This document shows positions 34,201-47,967 of a DNA stretch of 64,000 bases, piece after piece. Every line of letters begins with the position of its first letter. The stretch's first letter is position 1. The position numbers were made by a program, and so were the translations under genes. A model generated the notes under the pieces. That model ran no database searches, was not told where the DNA came from, and was given only the letters and a program-made list of their open reading frames with translations. The stretch comes from Pilasporangium apinafurcum (lineage: Eukaryota > Oomycota > Peronosporomycetes > Pythiales > Pythiaceae): contig BCKE01000019.1 of NCBI GenBank assembly GCA_001600495.1, forward strand, positions 1-64,000, in the 5' to 3' direction.

Positions 34201-34407
34201 TCTTGCCTTCCTTTCAACTATTTGCTCTTGTGCTCTTTGACGTTTAGCTGGTTGGCAACAACAGAACTTTCTCTCATGATGATTGGTCAAAATATAAACG
34301 AAACTTGATATCATTGGTTGGTGAGGACAATTTCGAGCTAAGAACCACATCAATGACATGCATTTGCTACATTACATGACTATTTAGCAGCAAGTTTACT
34401 TGTGCTC

Positions 34408-35954
34408 TCAATACTTGAAAGATTTGCTCATCAGTTCTTTACGAATGCTGTCCTTGAGCGCCTGGAAAACCGTAGGAAACGCCATAACGTCACGTGGATT
34501 CGTGTCGACCCACAACTTGTTAAAGCGTGTGAAGATCGTGGCTGTAAGTACACAAAAGCAGCCATATCAGAATCAATGATCTTGTTTAGGAAAATTTGTC
34601 AGATAATCATTTTTTCACTTACAATAGAATTCGTTCAATGCCAACACGCCTTGCTCCACGGTGCCGGGATGATTTTGGCGAGTAACATCAGCGTGCTCGT
34701 ACAATTTGATATCAATTAGCCGCTCGCGCATGAGCTCAATGAGAAACCTGTGTTCGCAATGCAGACATTGTGAAAAACGACACATAGTCTTGCAAAATAC
34801 AACCGATCGATCTCGTACCCAGTTACGTTGATGCCAGTTACCGAAAATGGGTACCAACGCGTTGGATGATTCGATTCCGCCAAAGCACTGCAGTCGAGAA
34901 GGACAACAAATGGGTCAATTAACTCATAACAACCTGTGCCGATGAATACCGCATTAAAGTTCCTTACCGTTGGGCCTCTACTGGATACTTCGATGCAAAG
35001 TGAATCAGCTGAATCAGTGACAAGATCCCCATACCTCTGAAATCAGACATCGGATCCGTTCCTGTGGGTGATCAACAAAAACATGCCTTAATGCAGCGGA
35101 TTGAGTCGCACACAATCAGACAAATTCGTACCTTGAAAGCCAATTTCACCCCATTCTTTCGTAATTCTTCCTCCTAGACGTCGAACGTTTGGCTTGAGAG
35201 TCGACCATAGTTCTTCCAACATCTCCTGATAGACATTGACATAAACAACACAATTGGTCCAATTCAATAGAAAGATAATGAGTGTATGTGATCCTTACCT
35301 CATGCTTTACATTTGCCGAGTTGTATGATTCATCTTTCAGCTTATTCAACTGAGCATAAACAGCGTTGACATAGTTGCACCGATGCAGGCAAGATCGAAT
35401 GTTGCTCATCAGACTGACGATACAGGTAAAAGATTAGAATTAATCCATCAGCTTGTTACCCGTCCCTCACTATTTCAACACTTACATCACGTTCTTAAGA
35501 TCCAAATTCACGCGAGATGCCATATCTTGTAGTGTGGAGTCAACCTACAGACCAGATAGACACCTATAAACAACCAACTGGAATTGTACCCATTGTATAC
35601 TTGCAGCGCTTACAGGGAACGGTTCTTCATCGAACACCACGTTACAAGTTTTCACCAATGAAGTAGAGAGTGCCAAGTTTGTCCGAAATTGAACAATACG
35701 TTCCTTTTCATCCACGTGATCACTGGTCGTGCCACAGAGACGTTGCCACTCGTTCTGTGCAAACACCACTTGCCCTGTTAGGTACACAAACAGAATACCC
35801 CACAAACTACCATAAGACAACATCTCCGCCATCTTCCACAAGTCTAAATTGCACCAGGAGACTTACAAAACGTAAGTCGAATCCAACGCCATACGCGTGT
35901 CACGAATGACTGGTTTGCTGCCGCCATGCGGCGCACCTGTGCCCCCGCCGTCAT
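34408..35954 (-). CDS. ELMO domain-containing protein
   Basis: Nine exons (35954-35867, 35843-35614, 35544-35486, 35413-35299, 35225-35132, 35061-34968, 34887-34819, 34747-34623, 34541-34408) hold frame and give about 335 residues. A second ATG at 35927 would give 326. The ELMO domain covers about the last 200 residues. It shows WGEIGFQGTDPMSDFRGMG, LIQLIHFASKYP, RWYPFSVTGINVT and FNKLWVDTNPRDVMAFPTV. The N-terminal third has a hydrophobic stretch (YGSLWGILFVYLTG). ELMOD proteins are GTPase-activating proteins for Arf-family GTPases; the catalytic arginine region cannot be verified by eye. The last exon ends in SKSFKY. Confidence 0.9.
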
Positions 35955-36233
35955 TCTTTCTTCAAGAGCAGCTCAAGATATGCAATTTTGTATTGGGCAA
36001 TACAATAATAGACTACCTGGTAGCCATTGCCATATGAGTTGTTCCAGAATTGAGATAGCGATATACTTTGTCCGGATACGACCGGATATTGCATTTCTCC
36101 CAGTTATACCTCAAAATTCAAAAAAGTCAACGAAGGCGGAAAGTAAAACTAAACAATGGAGGCAACTGCCGCCCTCCTGCGGTCGACCGGTACGTGCTCA
36201 CTGCGTCTCCCTTTGTGCCTACAGCGGCTCTGC

Positions 36234-39200
36234 ATGGATGTAGAAAAGGAATACTGGGCTTTCAGTGTGTCATAGTACCAAATGAATGGAGGAGAAACTA
36301 AAAAACACTTGGGTTTTATGTGCGGGTTATTGGTAGCCATCAAGAAGCGACTCGCGGGCGTGACGACATTGCTGGAGTTGTTGAAGGAAGATGACGGTGA
36401 TTCATCATCGGAAACCTCTCCCGAGTACCTGGCGACGCTGATTCCGGACGTGTTGGCGTGTCTGAAGGACCACAATTCGAAAATCACGATTTCCGCACTC
36501 GAGATTCTGCAGTTATTAATCACGAAGGTGTCTGAACCAACGGTGCGGTCGTACTTGAAATTGCTGTGGATCGGCTTGATTGAACGATTGGGTGATAGCA
36601 AGGTACATCTACCATAATAATATCTATCTTTGTGCGCATTGTTGTGCCATGGAGGCTTCTGTGTGCTAACATTTGAAAATGTTCAATAGCTACAAGTGCG
36701 GGAGAAAGCGGTAGACGTGGTGGTGGAACTCACCGACGTGCTTGACGTGCCAACTGTCTTCGAAGAGTTGTTGGTATGTAACGGGAGAAAAATAGCCTTC
36801 TGTTCTTGTTGTTGAACTATTAATTAAAGCTTGCTGTTGCCATATGTAGCCATGTGCAGGACATAAGAACTGGCGAACACGTGAACAGGTCAGAGTCATG
36901 CTAAGCATGACTAACGAGTGATATTCTTCGATCTCTAACCGATTTGTTTGATAACTATAGACACTCCAGGGGATATGGAAATGCTTGGAAAGACACAATC
37001 TATTCAATGCGATGAAAAACGAAGTGTTGGATGATGTGAGCAGATCCGCTTCTCAGTTGTGAATACAGTAAACACAGGATATGTTGACATATGCATCTAA
37101 TATAATGTGATTTAGATATTGAAGCTACTGGAAGATTCGGCAAAAGAGGTGCGGAATTCGGCTATCCAAACGCTGGAAAAGTTCTACGAGAACATTGGAC
37201 CATCACTGCTGGTACTACGTTTAGCTATGTGGAGAATGGAATTGCTATCTAGTGAGCATGCGCTGATACATCCGTATTGCTATATTCTATAGAAAGATTT
37301 GGAATCCAAGAATATTAGAAGCGCGCATATGAAGACTTTGACCGATAAGTTCAAAGTTACAATCCCCAGAAACACGGGAGCCCAAATGGGCATAGAACGA
37401 GAGGTATACACTTATGTGTTTCCTGTTTCCCGTTGCCTTTTTCTTGTTCTTAAAATGATTTGATTCATTATTTGTAGATATCATCCGAGGCGACTACGAC
37501 TGCTACACATTCGCTCACGTCGGACTCGTTGTCGTCATTATTGTCTGCGTATGATCTGCCAATATCTTCGTCGTCATCATCAATGGCAAGGTATTTGGCG
37601 TCGATTAGAAGCAGACAACTCAATGAAGCAAAAGCTGCCGCGGCTGCTGCTGCTGCAGCCGCGGCGGCAGAGCGTTCTCCGTCGCAATCATCATCTGGTA
37701 GCAACAAAGGGGGCTTTCAAGTAAGCGGCATAAATGTTGCTGCTAGCACGAATGAATTGACTGAGAAAGATATCCAAAAAGAAATCTCCACCATTTACGA
37801 CAAGCTACAGATCGACAATGACTGGTCCAAACGCGTCGACGGATTAAAGAGCTTGCAAACGCTTGCTTTGAATTGCGAGGATTCGAACAATAGCAACCTT
37901 TTAATAGTGCTGTCACAAGGCATACGCACTGTTCGCGAGCGATTGTGTGAGCAAGTGGCTGATCTGCGTTCGTCTGTGTCTCGAGAAGCATGCCAGACGA
38001 TCCAAACACTCGCCAAAGTTCTTCGAGATGAATTTAATGCACATGCAGAGTTCTGCCTCGGAAGTATGCTGAAAGCTACTTACGTGACGATTCAAGTCAT
38101 TTCCACATCAGCAGACACTTCTATCCGCGGTATGATCGAAAGCACAAGTAATGGTTATGCTCGAATCATTCCAAAGTAAGTTAACTGCATATTCTCACCG
38201 AGAATGTTGGCGATTCTAATGTATGATGTGTGAACAGACTAATAGATGGAGCAAGGACAAGAAATCAAGTTCTTCGCGCGAACTGTGTATCATACTTGAC
38301 GTTAACTCTGGAATGTTGGAGTCCTTCGTTTCTATCCAGGTGAGTTTTGTTCGATCTTGATGATTCTATATCTCGTTGAGATCTTACAAGTTTGGTTTAT
38401 ATGTATTATGAAGGTTTTCCGATCAATTTGTGTCCATTATGCCAGTTGTGTTGACTGATGCCTTCGCTGACGTGCGTGCTCAATCAAGAAAATGCTACTG
38501 GGCGTTCCATCGCTTGTTTTCTGTAAGTTTGAATGGTGATAGTTTGTGATAATGCGACGGGAAGGTGTTGATATTGTTATGTTGTACGTATGTGGCTTGT
38601 AGCATGAAGCCGAGAGTGTATTTAATCGATTAGATTCGTCAACTCAGAAGAATGTAAGGGATGATCCATCTCGAAATGCTCCAAGTGAGAAAAGTAGATC
38701 ATCTACGTTTGGAGTTTCTGCCACACAAGTCTCGGACATATCATCCAGTATTCTGCCACTTCGAAAGGGAAAGCCTCAGAAATCCGATGAGCTCGCCATC
38801 TCAACGGCATCCGTGTCAGCTAAAGATACTTCTTCCGTGTTTACAGCCCAAAGGATACTCCATTCATCTACAGAATCTGTAAACAGCAGCAGTGTCAGTG
38901 TCAAGCCCTCATCATCCACTAGTGGCCCTCGTCGCGTTCTTGGTACGGGTTTAAACTCTACTGCTGACAAACCTGATACGTCAGTTTCGCGGCTACTTTC
39001 ACAAGGAGCATTAAGAGTTGAGCGAGATGCTCGTTCAAAATCTCAATCTTTTAACGAAGACGGCAACGCGACTGGAGGCGAGAAAAAGAGAACTTCTACT
39101 ACTGGCCCACTTCGTGTCTTGAGTACTCCGAAAACTACGCTGACCTCGAAAACGTCAATGGAAAGTCTGTACACGTCGAGGCAAGAGCCATCTGGTGCTG

Positions 39201-41361
39201 GTTTTCACTCAAGCTCTCATAGTGGGACGAAATTGAAACGGGTTCAAGCGACATCAGATGAAAAAGAGTCAACACATGCAACTCCGATGGACATTGACGA
39301 GTCAGCAACAGTCACGACGACTGGAGATGAAACTGTGTCATCTTCAGATACAGCTGTAAATACCACAAATTTGAAGTCAGTATCTGTGGCGCCAAGTGTG
39401 AAGCACAATAGCAAGCCGAATTCTGATTCTAGTGCGGCTAATAGCAGCCTAGAAGAAGCGGTTTCAAATATGGAGAACAATGTATGGTCAATGCGACTGG
39501 AGGCAGTCAATTGTATCGGTGCTATCCTTAAAAAAAGCGCTGCTCAGCGCCAGAAGGGAAATGATGAAGGGGCTAACAGCAAAGTCGACGATCGAATTGT
39601 GAATGCGTATGTGAAACATATGTCAGATCCTCATTACAGAGTGGCACAAGCTGTTCTCAAGAATTTCTTGCCTCTGTTGCAGCTGTCGGGATACCAGCAG
39701 CTGTTGCCTCATTTGAAAATCATTCTCCCGTGGCTATTTCAAAAGATCGTCGACACGAAAGAGTCCATCCGTACGGTGGCGAAAGAAAATTTGGATTATC
39801 TTGCATCAACGTACGATTCCGTTTCATTGGTTGGATATATGATTCCAATGTTGGCGGATGGGAGTAATATGAAGATGAAAGCTGCGATGTGTCATTATCT
39901 TCGGGAATTATTACCCAATGCTGAGGCATATATGAAACAAAGTAACAACAATATCCATATGCGATCATTCTTGAGCAAGTTGGCCCAGCTATTGGATGGT
40001 GAAGTCCCAGTATCTGTTGCATCCGCATGTGGAGAACTCATAAGCGTAACCGCGAAACTCTATGGCAGCGAAATGGAAGGTGCACTACCTCTACTCGCAC
40101 CAAATAAGCGTATCGCGCTATCCAAGCTGTTGAAATCGCGTGGTATTGTGCTCAGTATGCCGAGCATATCGAGCACAGAAAAGCCTTCTTCATCTAATGG
40201 CTTACGTTCGGAAAATCGAACTGGTGGTGAAGATGATAACCAAACCGTCGAGCGACTGGACCGCAGTCGGAAGCGTCTCGAATCCCCAAATGCGAATTCT
40301 TCTAGCCCGCCTCCAAACAGCCAAAAACGGATTAGCACCGGACAGAAATCCACTACACATCGCAAACTTGCTGAAAGTTCGGCGAACCCGACCATACTGA
40401 ACGATACCAGTGACATAAAACGCTCTGTCGCATCCAACGACAATGGACCGCCGAAGAGTTCGCTCTATCGTTCCTTAACATCTCCTCCAACGAAGCAGAC
40501 CACTCAGTTCGACGAATTGCTCGCGACATTATCCGGAAACAATGCTAGTGAGCAAGAGCGCAAAAGTGCTATGTATCAGGTAATGATGTTGCTCTGTATG
40601 CATCATCATTTTTTGTTTCTCACCCTTTGTTCTTAGATTGTTGGCTTCGTGAAGAATGGCTCACCAGGCTTTTGGGACAAAAATTTCAAGAGATTACTCT
40701 TCTTATTGTTGGACGGAGCTGCAGAAAAAGACATGAGTTCACTGTACTTGATGCAGAGATTGGTTGAAGCTCATGCCAGTCGAGCAAACGAATATTTTCG
40801 TGATATGCTCGTGCGGCTAACGGGTTGTCTCGACCACACAGAGGGAGTGGTAAGTATCGCTTACATTTTTTTTGGCGATAAGTATATGAGTGTGTTTTGC
40901 CTAATAAACAATGATGCTTTGCGTGATAACTGTAGGCTGGCCATGTCGCTGAACACATTTTGTGTGATGTTGTACGTGCTTCCACAGATATTGAGCAGAT
41001 CATGAAAATTTTGATTCCATTTATCTCCAGTTCGGAGCCACCTGCGCTCCAACTCATCCTAGATCTCGTGAAAGTGACACTGGAAAGATGTGAAAAGCTT
41101 TCAAGCCAAGCGACCGCATTCCTTCGGACACCCAAGTTCGTGGATGATCTCTTGGGTCCAATGACGAAAAAACTCAATCACAACAGCAGCGATGTCCGTA
41201 AACATGCCGTGGATTGCTTCGTGGCATTCCACTTCGCCATCGACAATGAACCAACATTGTTGACACACTATTTGACGACTCAAATCGATGACACCAAGCG
41301 GAAAATGGTGGAAATCTACATCGAACGATCCAAGACTAAGCGACAATTGGCTCAGTCATGA
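36234..41361 (+). CDS. CLASP: CLASP-type TOG-domain microtubule-associated protein
   Basis: Thirteen exons (36234-36264, 36337-36602, 36690-36773, 36850-36888, 36961-37035, 37116-37211, 37293-37403, 37478-38175, 38238-38339, 38414-38522, 38603-40579, 40637-40849, 40936-41361) keep frame and give about 1408 residues. The TOG/HEAT arrays are an N-terminal TOG and a CLASP_N TOG (DNDWSKRVDGLKSLQTL ... ANCVSYLTLTLECW). Then comes a serine-rich central region, a further HEAT array (LEAVNCIGAI, YRVAQAVLKNFLPLL) and a C-terminal TOG (DVRKHAVDCFVAFHFA). A 12-residue polyalanine run is at 37631-37670. CLASPs bind microtubule plus ends and promote rescue. The first exon is uncertain; an ATG at 36156 could be the real start with a different splice. 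Confidence 0.85.
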
Positions 41362-41801
41362 CAGGAGGAAAAAGAGTGAGGAGATAGGCCGATAGATACC
41401 ATTAGCCTTTGGACTTGTTAACTTATTTTGATCGGACAATCAAGCATTGTAGATTTTTGTAAGATGAGAATGAGAAAATGCATTTGCATTATTGGGCAAT
41501 AACACAGCATCAAGTGCATTCTTCATGTGCATGATAAAGAGTACGAGATGTTAGAGAATGGGCACGTTTACCATGTTGTTTTGGGGAATTAGATCAGTAA
41601 TGTCGAAGACCATAAAAACAGACTATAATTCATCAAATTTAACGATTTCGTCCAATCTGAAATCATCAAATCTGATGTTTTGGACGGGCGCCACCTCGTT
41701 TCTGAGGTTTTTTGCTGTGTTCATTCCGAGCTTCTTCCGCATTGGTGAAAGCAGAGAAGGGAACTCTATAGAGTAGGAATAGCAATAGGAAGGGAGGAGG
41801 C
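41362..41801. other. Intergenic, CLASP to PPP4R1
   Basis: About 440 bp between two same-strand genes, holding the CLASP 3' end and the PPP4R1 promoter. No other feature seen. Confidence 0.55.
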
Positions 41802-44443
41802 ATGGATGAGCTATTGGTAAGGGGAAACATGCGTCCTGTATGCGTCTTTGCTGCTTCTGGATGATGTAGAGATGCATTTAGGGAAGAAGTGAATCATACT
41901 GACGTGCGTTTCTCGCTGCTTTGTGAACTGATATAGGGAGACGACGAAGGTGTACGAGTTGAAGCGGTGGCGGCGGTCGATGGTCCAACGTTTGAAGATT
42001 TGGCAATAGACGACTCACTGAGTGATCTGGATCGCGTCACCAAGTACGTCTGCAGCAATATTGCGTTACAGCGTGTCATCCATGTGAAAATGCTGCAGGA
42101 AACCGCATCCTCAGTCGGGTATGTATGTGCTATCACCTTTTTTATATATTGATATTGAAGCTCCTCAACTGATTCTGCTGAACTATACACAACAATAGCT
42201 TCCAGGCTACGTGTGATCGTTTGATTCCATTATTGCAGCCACTAGTCTGCGATGAAGAGTATGTTGTGCGGCAACACGTCGCGTTCCAGTTCCCGCCGTT
42301 ATGCCAGTTTTTGGTGAGTGCGGGTGAAGATGCTGGTTATCGTGTGCTGCTGCAGCAGATGATTCCGTTGGTGTCGAAATTGGTTTCGGATTGGCAGCAC
42401 GAGGTACGGACTGCTGCGAGCGAGTCGCTTGTGGAGATGGCGGCGCTTGTAAAGGAGGAAGATATGGGACAGCACATCCTCACGATTGTGTTGCCACTGG
42501 CGCATGATGATGACAACGAGCAGTTCCGCATCTCTGCTGTGACACTGTATAATGGATTGGCAGAGCATTTTGGACCAGAACTCTGCCAACAGGTATGCCT
42601 ACTTCCTATAAGTTGCTGATCGAAAGGTTCTTGCACATTCTAACACGTTATTTTTTTTCTTTTTGTCTTAGTTTTGTGTGCCAGAATTGATTTCATTGTC
42701 CGAAGATCCAGTATTTCGCGTACGCAAGTCAACAGCACAAAGTTTCTCGAACGTGTGTAAGATCGCAGGCCATGAACTCAGTCGCGAACGACTCATTCCG
42801 TCTTTCCAACGATTGGCAAAAGATGATATCTGGGGTGTCCGTAAAGCTTGCGCTGAGTGTCTGGTGAGTATATCCCAGTCACTAGCGCCTGAAGATCGTG
42901 GCCCGCTGCTCATACCACTCTTCGAAAGTTTCGTGAAGGATTCGTCGCGATGGGTACGGCTGGCAGCGTATCAAAGCCTGGGACCGTTTTTGGCGACGCT
43001 GTTGAAAGAACATATTACTGACGAACTGATTGAGTATTTCGTGTGCATGGCAACAACCGCGTCGAGCCAACTCGGTGGTAACGCCGAAGTAGATATTAAG
43101 TTTCACTGTGCGTTCAATTTTCCTGCAGTGGTAAGCATCTTGGGGAAAGCCAAGTGGCACAAGCTCTCGCCGACGTTTGAGCTGCTGAGCAACGATTCAT
43201 ACTGGAAAATTCGACGTACATTTGCCTATTCACTGCACGAACTTGCCAGAATGTTAGGACAGGAGATTACGGAATCGCAGTTGTCGACTGCGTTCGATAC
43301 GTATTTGCACGATGTTCAGGATGTGCGCTTGGGCGCGATGCTGCATTTTGCCGACTTTTTGGATCATGTCTCGCCGTCGTTCCGAGAAAGCTATTTACCA
43401 GTATTGACAGAGTTCGATTCGTTGGAAAGTGAAGAGACCAAGTGGCGCTTCCGTGAAGTGTTGAGTCGCCAATTGATGCAGTTATGTCAGACGTTTACGC
43501 CCGAGGCAACCTTTTCGGTAATTTATCCCTTGGTAATGAAGCTAGTGACCGATCCCGTGGCAGCAGTACGACAAGAAAGCTACCATGTACGTGGGAATGG
43601 ATCAAAAGATATGGGTTTATTTGTGTGAAAGTTATACACTTTTTCACTAATGGAACCTTTTAATTTGCTCGTAATAGGCATGCCCTTTTCTAGTCGCGCG
43701 AATTCGATCAAACCAAGAGTGGTTAGACACAGTGGTAGCAAAATTCACCAGCTTGGCGATGTCAACGCATTTTACAGATAGACAGAGTTTTTTGAAGATT
43801 TGCAGAGGGTTCTTAACATCTACAGACTCGGATTATCCAAGCCAAGGCGATGACGACACATCGAGAAAAGATGTAACGGAGCGCAACCGGAATTTCTTTT
43901 GTTCACAGCTGAGCGCTGTATTTTTCACATTGGCCTCAGATGGTGTCTCAAACGTGCGGCTACTCTTTGCAGATATTATTGTAGCGTATCAAGGTGAGCT
44001 ATTGATGTGGAAGCACTGGGATTTGTTGATAGAACTGAATCGGTATGAAATGTTTGTCTGTACACTTAGATTATTTCAAAGAATGCCCCTTATGCCCAGA
44101 GGAGCTAAAGGAGCACCTCAGAACAAACGTGTTTCAAAACGCAGAAGATTTACTGGTTTTGCTGCCGTCACCTACACAAGTGACAATGCCAATACAAGCA
44201 AAGACTACGGTAGAACTGACAAAAGAAGTGGCTGAAGCATGTTTGGCAGCAGAAGAGAGCGCACCAACAAATGAAGAAGTTGCTAATGCATCGGAACCTG
44301 AGGTAAATACAGACGCAATAGATGTAGCAGTGATGGAATTATCGCTGCCAGAAAAGCAAGAACAGCAAATATCGCCCAGGGCAAATACGTCGCCCTCCGC
44401 ATGTAGAGAATCAGTGGATGTGCCTGTGGATCCAGTGGCGTAA
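41802..44443 (+). CDS. PPP4R1: PP4 regulatory subunit 1-like HEAT-repeat protein
   Basis: Six exons (41802-41816, 41937-42118, 42199-42592, 42672-43586, 43678-43993, 44070-44443) give about 731 residues. HEAT repeats run through residues 1-520, for example YVVRQHVAFQFPPLCQFL, HEVRTAASESLVEMA, WVRLAAYQSLGPFLATLL, and FHCAFNFPAVVSIL, which matches PP2A/PP4 scaffold A-type HEATs. The last 120 residues are Glu/Ala-rich and disordered. PPP4R1 holds the catalytic subunit of protein phosphatase 4 and directs it to substrates. The tiny first exon (MDELL) is the least sure; the next exon has no ATG until well inside the HEAT array. Confidence 0.87.
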
Positions 44444-44901
44444 GCAACAAGAACAACAAAGAGTGATATATGGATAGAAGATGACCGATGCTGTGAAAAA
44501 AGGGGCACACACTGGATAGAACAGGACTGCACAAACGAAAAAATATAGGATTATTGTAATAAAGGCTGAAGACCGAATATGCTGCTCCACATCGTTCTCC
44601 ACTTGATCAGAGTCAACCACTTAGAAGGAATGCTTGACGATTATTGAATCAGCAGCAATAAGGCAGGAGATAAATCCAGGACATAACACACGTGATCTAC
44701 TATAAGCGGCAAGTTGCAGTATATTTACTGTAGCCATATAATTAAAAAAGGGGGTAGGATGATCGCAATGATAGCATCTTCATCCGATAACATTCTCTTC
44801 AAGAACTTCGTTGCTCTCGCTCTGGTAGTCTTTCAGTAGGTCGTCGACAACAACAATATGGGGATAGGAGATTCGCACTAGTAGCCTACATCGCTCACTT
44901 C
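44444..44901. other. Convergent 3' intergenic region
   Basis: About 460 bp between PPP4R1 (plus) and the PRELI-domain gene (minus). No gene seen. Confidence 0.55.
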
Positions 44902-45516
44902 TCAAGAGTGCTGACTTCCCATCGATGACTGACTCAGTCCAGATACTGCCGCAGCTCCCTCTGAGGTCGCTGCTACAGTCGCTGGCTCACAAAATGCTGG
45001 TACAAATGTACCTTCAAAAATATTGTTGCAAATCGCTTCAACCGCGCGAATTCCTTTCGCAGCAGTCTCTGCCCCACGTCGAACCGATAAACTCTCAAGT
45101 TTCTTTGAGAGCATTGGCACAAATGCCGCCACTTTGGCTTCAGCATTGTAGCGCGTCACCTCCGGGTTCTCCGGGTCGACTGAGTACACACAAGTCTCCT
45201 CCACCGTTGCGACCGATCGGAACGACAAGTTAGTCGATTTTAGCACGAGCTGCTTTTTCACTGGATCACACGTGGTTTCTTCGTAGACGTATGAGGACGA
45301 GCCAAGCATCGACTTCGCCCAGGACGGCATGTTGCCCTGCGTACACTTAGCGAGTCGGCTTGTGATTAGTCGACCCTGATCATCAATTCGACGGTCCAAG
45401 ACATCCACGCGCTCTACGTGTGTGAGTGACGAGTTTGGGTATTTATTCCAAAACGCGCGGGTCACGACCTCCCAGCTGAACGGGTACACGTACTGAGTCT
45501 CATTCGTTAATACCAT
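44902..45516 (-). CDS. PRELI/MSF1 domain lipid-transfer protein
   Basis: A single exon of 204 codons. The PRELI/MSF1 domain fills residues 1-180: TQYVYPFSWEVVTRAFWNKYPN at the start, ERVDVLDRRIDDQGRLITSRL next, then YVYEETTCDP and a C-terminal helix KGIRAVEAICNNIF. Ups/PRELI proteins carry phosphatidic acid or phosphatidylserine between mitochondrial membranes in the intermembrane space, with TRIAP1/Mdm35 as partner. The Ser/Ala-rich tail (GLSQSSMGSQHS) is outside the domain. No cleavable presequence is seen, as is usual for the family. Confidence 0.92.
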   Translation of the reverse strand: MVLTNETQYVYPFSWEVVTRAFWNKYPNSSLTHVERVDVLDRRIDDQGRLITSRLAKCTQGNMPSWAKSMLGSSSYVYEETTCDPVKKQLVLKSTNLSFRSVATVEETCVYSVDPENPEVTRYNAEAKVAAFVPMLSKKLESLSVRRGAETAAKGIRAVEAICNNIFEGTFVPAFCEPATVAATSEGAAAVSGLSQSSMGSQHS

Positions 45517-45901
45517 CGTCGGAAGTAAATTGTCGCTTCTTCTTCTTCTGGTTCTGATTGCAAACTAACACGCAGATACCGAAGTGTGGAAGAGGGCAAA
45601 GCACGAGTGGCCAGAGACAGGGGCTCCTAGAATAAGCGACATGCCACGTCCTAAATTAACTGGCTTTGGGGTTTCTGGATGTAGAGTGGGTGAGAATGCA
45701 CAAAAGAAGGTTCCAGAATACACCGTGTTTTGGTAATTTAGAATCAAAAAGATAAAAAACCTTATCTTCAATGAAGGATGTAAGGTTTTACACCTGGATT
45801 TTGTTGGAATTTATCAGGTACAGTAGATCTCATATCCAGTATTGACATCCGTTAATTTTTCTCACAAGTCGCAGAACAGTAGAAGCTCGAAATAGCTCAT
45901 C
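45517..45901. other. Intergenic region with divergent promoters
   Basis: About 385 bp between the divergent PRELI-domain and coiled-coil genes. No gene seen; presumably a bidirectional promoter region. Confidence 0.55.
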
Positions 45902-47967
45902 ATGGCTGTCTTGCCTGTGCATGACTGCCGCTTTCATTCTTTATACGCCTCGAGGAGTGTTTGCGACATGGCGACGACCATGGCGATCGCAGGTGTGGCG
46001 TCGGACGTTATCTGTCTCTTCAACAGTGCTTTGCACATTATTGAAACGAGTTGAACATTGGATGAATACTATATCTTCAACTTTTTTGTGTTGTTACACT
46101 GGTAGATGTGCGATATCTTTGGAGTGAAGTCGACCGTTTGAAGGCACAGGTACAGGGTCTCCAAGCCGCGGAAAAGGTAGCAGTAGCGGATAATGTGAAG
46201 ATGAAGGAATATGTGGCTTCCTTCGTCACGCACGCCCAACTCGATGCTGCATTATGCACCAAGGTTAGACTGAATCTCCCTTGTGATCATCACTCGATGC
46301 GGTTTCTTTCTGACGTTACCAATGTAATTGCCATCTGCAGATGTCACAGTCGAGTGTAGCAGTCCAGGTTGACCATTTGCGACAGGAGCTACTGGACATA
46401 CTGGCGAAGAAAGCGGATATGGAGGTCGTGCAGGCTGTACATGCACAAAAGTTAGACATTTCGGTCTTCGAATCCAGCTCTTGGGACCTCAAAAAGTTCC
46501 GCGCAGTCCTAGAACAAGGTGTACACGACTTATTTGCAACGTTTGCGCATCAGTTTGAGACGCAGGTGAACTCGAAACTCGCGATTGACGACTTTAATCG
46601 CATCTTTAATCCCGAAGCAAATGGTCAGAAAGCGGCGATCGATAATGCCGCTGCCAAAATCACACGCATGAAGGAACAACTCGAGGCGTTGCAGGAATAT
46701 GTGACTGGTGACCAGCAGCGACAAGTCCAGATCGCTGAGATGAATGTGAGTCTGCTAGATCTTACCAGAAAGCAAAATGCCTCTAGGAATGCAGTTGCAC
46801 ATCTTGGTCACTCGATAGAAGCATCGCGATCGCAAATCAGTGTTTTGGAGACTGCAAACTCCCAACTCACAGCGGAAATGGGCACGTTGCGAGAAGAGAT
46901 TACCCAATTTCAAGCACAAGTCAATACGGATAGAGCTAGACATGAAGAACATCAGCTCAAATTCAAGCAGGAAGTGCAACAACTCCAGACGATGAGCCAA
47001 CAACTAGTACATGGGCTAGATGAGATCCAAAAGTTCACGCGTGATACACTCGTGAAGAAGATGGATGTAAAACTCAAACAACTTAGTAGCGACTTCCATC
47101 AACAAATGGAGGCAGCGAGTACTATTCAGCTTCAGCATGCGGCGCATGTCAAACAGGAAATAGCCAAGGTCAACGAAAGAGTGCAGGATCAAATGAAGAA
47201 AATAGCCATGTTAGAGTCGTCCCTCAGAAAGTCAGATGCAATATTAAATGATGTGCAGGAGGAACTCCGTTCAGTAAAAGGTCCTCTTGTGACACTTGCC
47301 ACGAATTTGCGTGAAGAAAATGTTGCAATCTTGGAAGAAATCAAAAGAAGTCAGGTGAGATTTTGGTTGCATACATTGTCCAGTTACTCTCCTTCCTAAC
47401 GAGAAAAGTTATGATAAATAGAATGAATCGCGCGATATCATGCTCGATTACCAAGAACTGCTTGAAAAAGACCAGCAATCTTACCATACACGTTTACCGT
47501 CCAGACCGTCGACTTCCGGGTCAAGCACTAGTGCAGCAACATACACCAGTAGAAAGCACAAGCAACAAATGCTTCTCTCAGTAAGATCAGCAAATAAGCA
47601 GCGACCGCACACGTCAGAAGGTCGACCGCGAGCTCCCATCAATGTGACGGCTCCAGCGCGAGTACCAAGGATTTCGTGTACATCATCCACCAATAAAACT
47701 CAGGCTACATCATCACCGCTCAGAGCGCAAACTGCAGGCGCCAAGTATAGATCGATTCCTTTCTCTCCACAACTTGATCAGAAGAGTGACAACAACACTT
47801 CCGAATCTGATGTAGACAATCCTAGTTCTCGTAAAAAGTTCCAGCGCACAATCCTGGCGCAGCAAGAACGTGAAGGCGACAGCGACGAACTATTTTATTT
47901 CACCTCCTATAACTCTCCTGCGCTAAAGGATCCTGCGTTAATTGGATCCTGGGAAGGCGACAGCTAA
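45902..47967 (+). CDS. Coiled-coil protein of unknown function
   Basis: Four exons (45902-45992, 46106-46263, 46341-47354, 47422-47967) give about 602 residues. From about residue 30 to 420 there is near-continuous heptad-type coiled coil (WSEVDRLKAQVQGLQAAEK, LRQELLDILAKKADMEVVQA, LQAMSQQL-like Gln-rich repeats). Repeating KxDxxxF/V..  units resemble structural proteins of basal bodies or cilia, but I cannot name the family. The C-terminal 150 residues are Ser/Thr-rich and disordered. A second ATG at 45968 (MATTMAIA) could be the start. It may serve the flagellar or cytoskeletal apparatus; this is inference from composition only. Confidence 0.75.
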
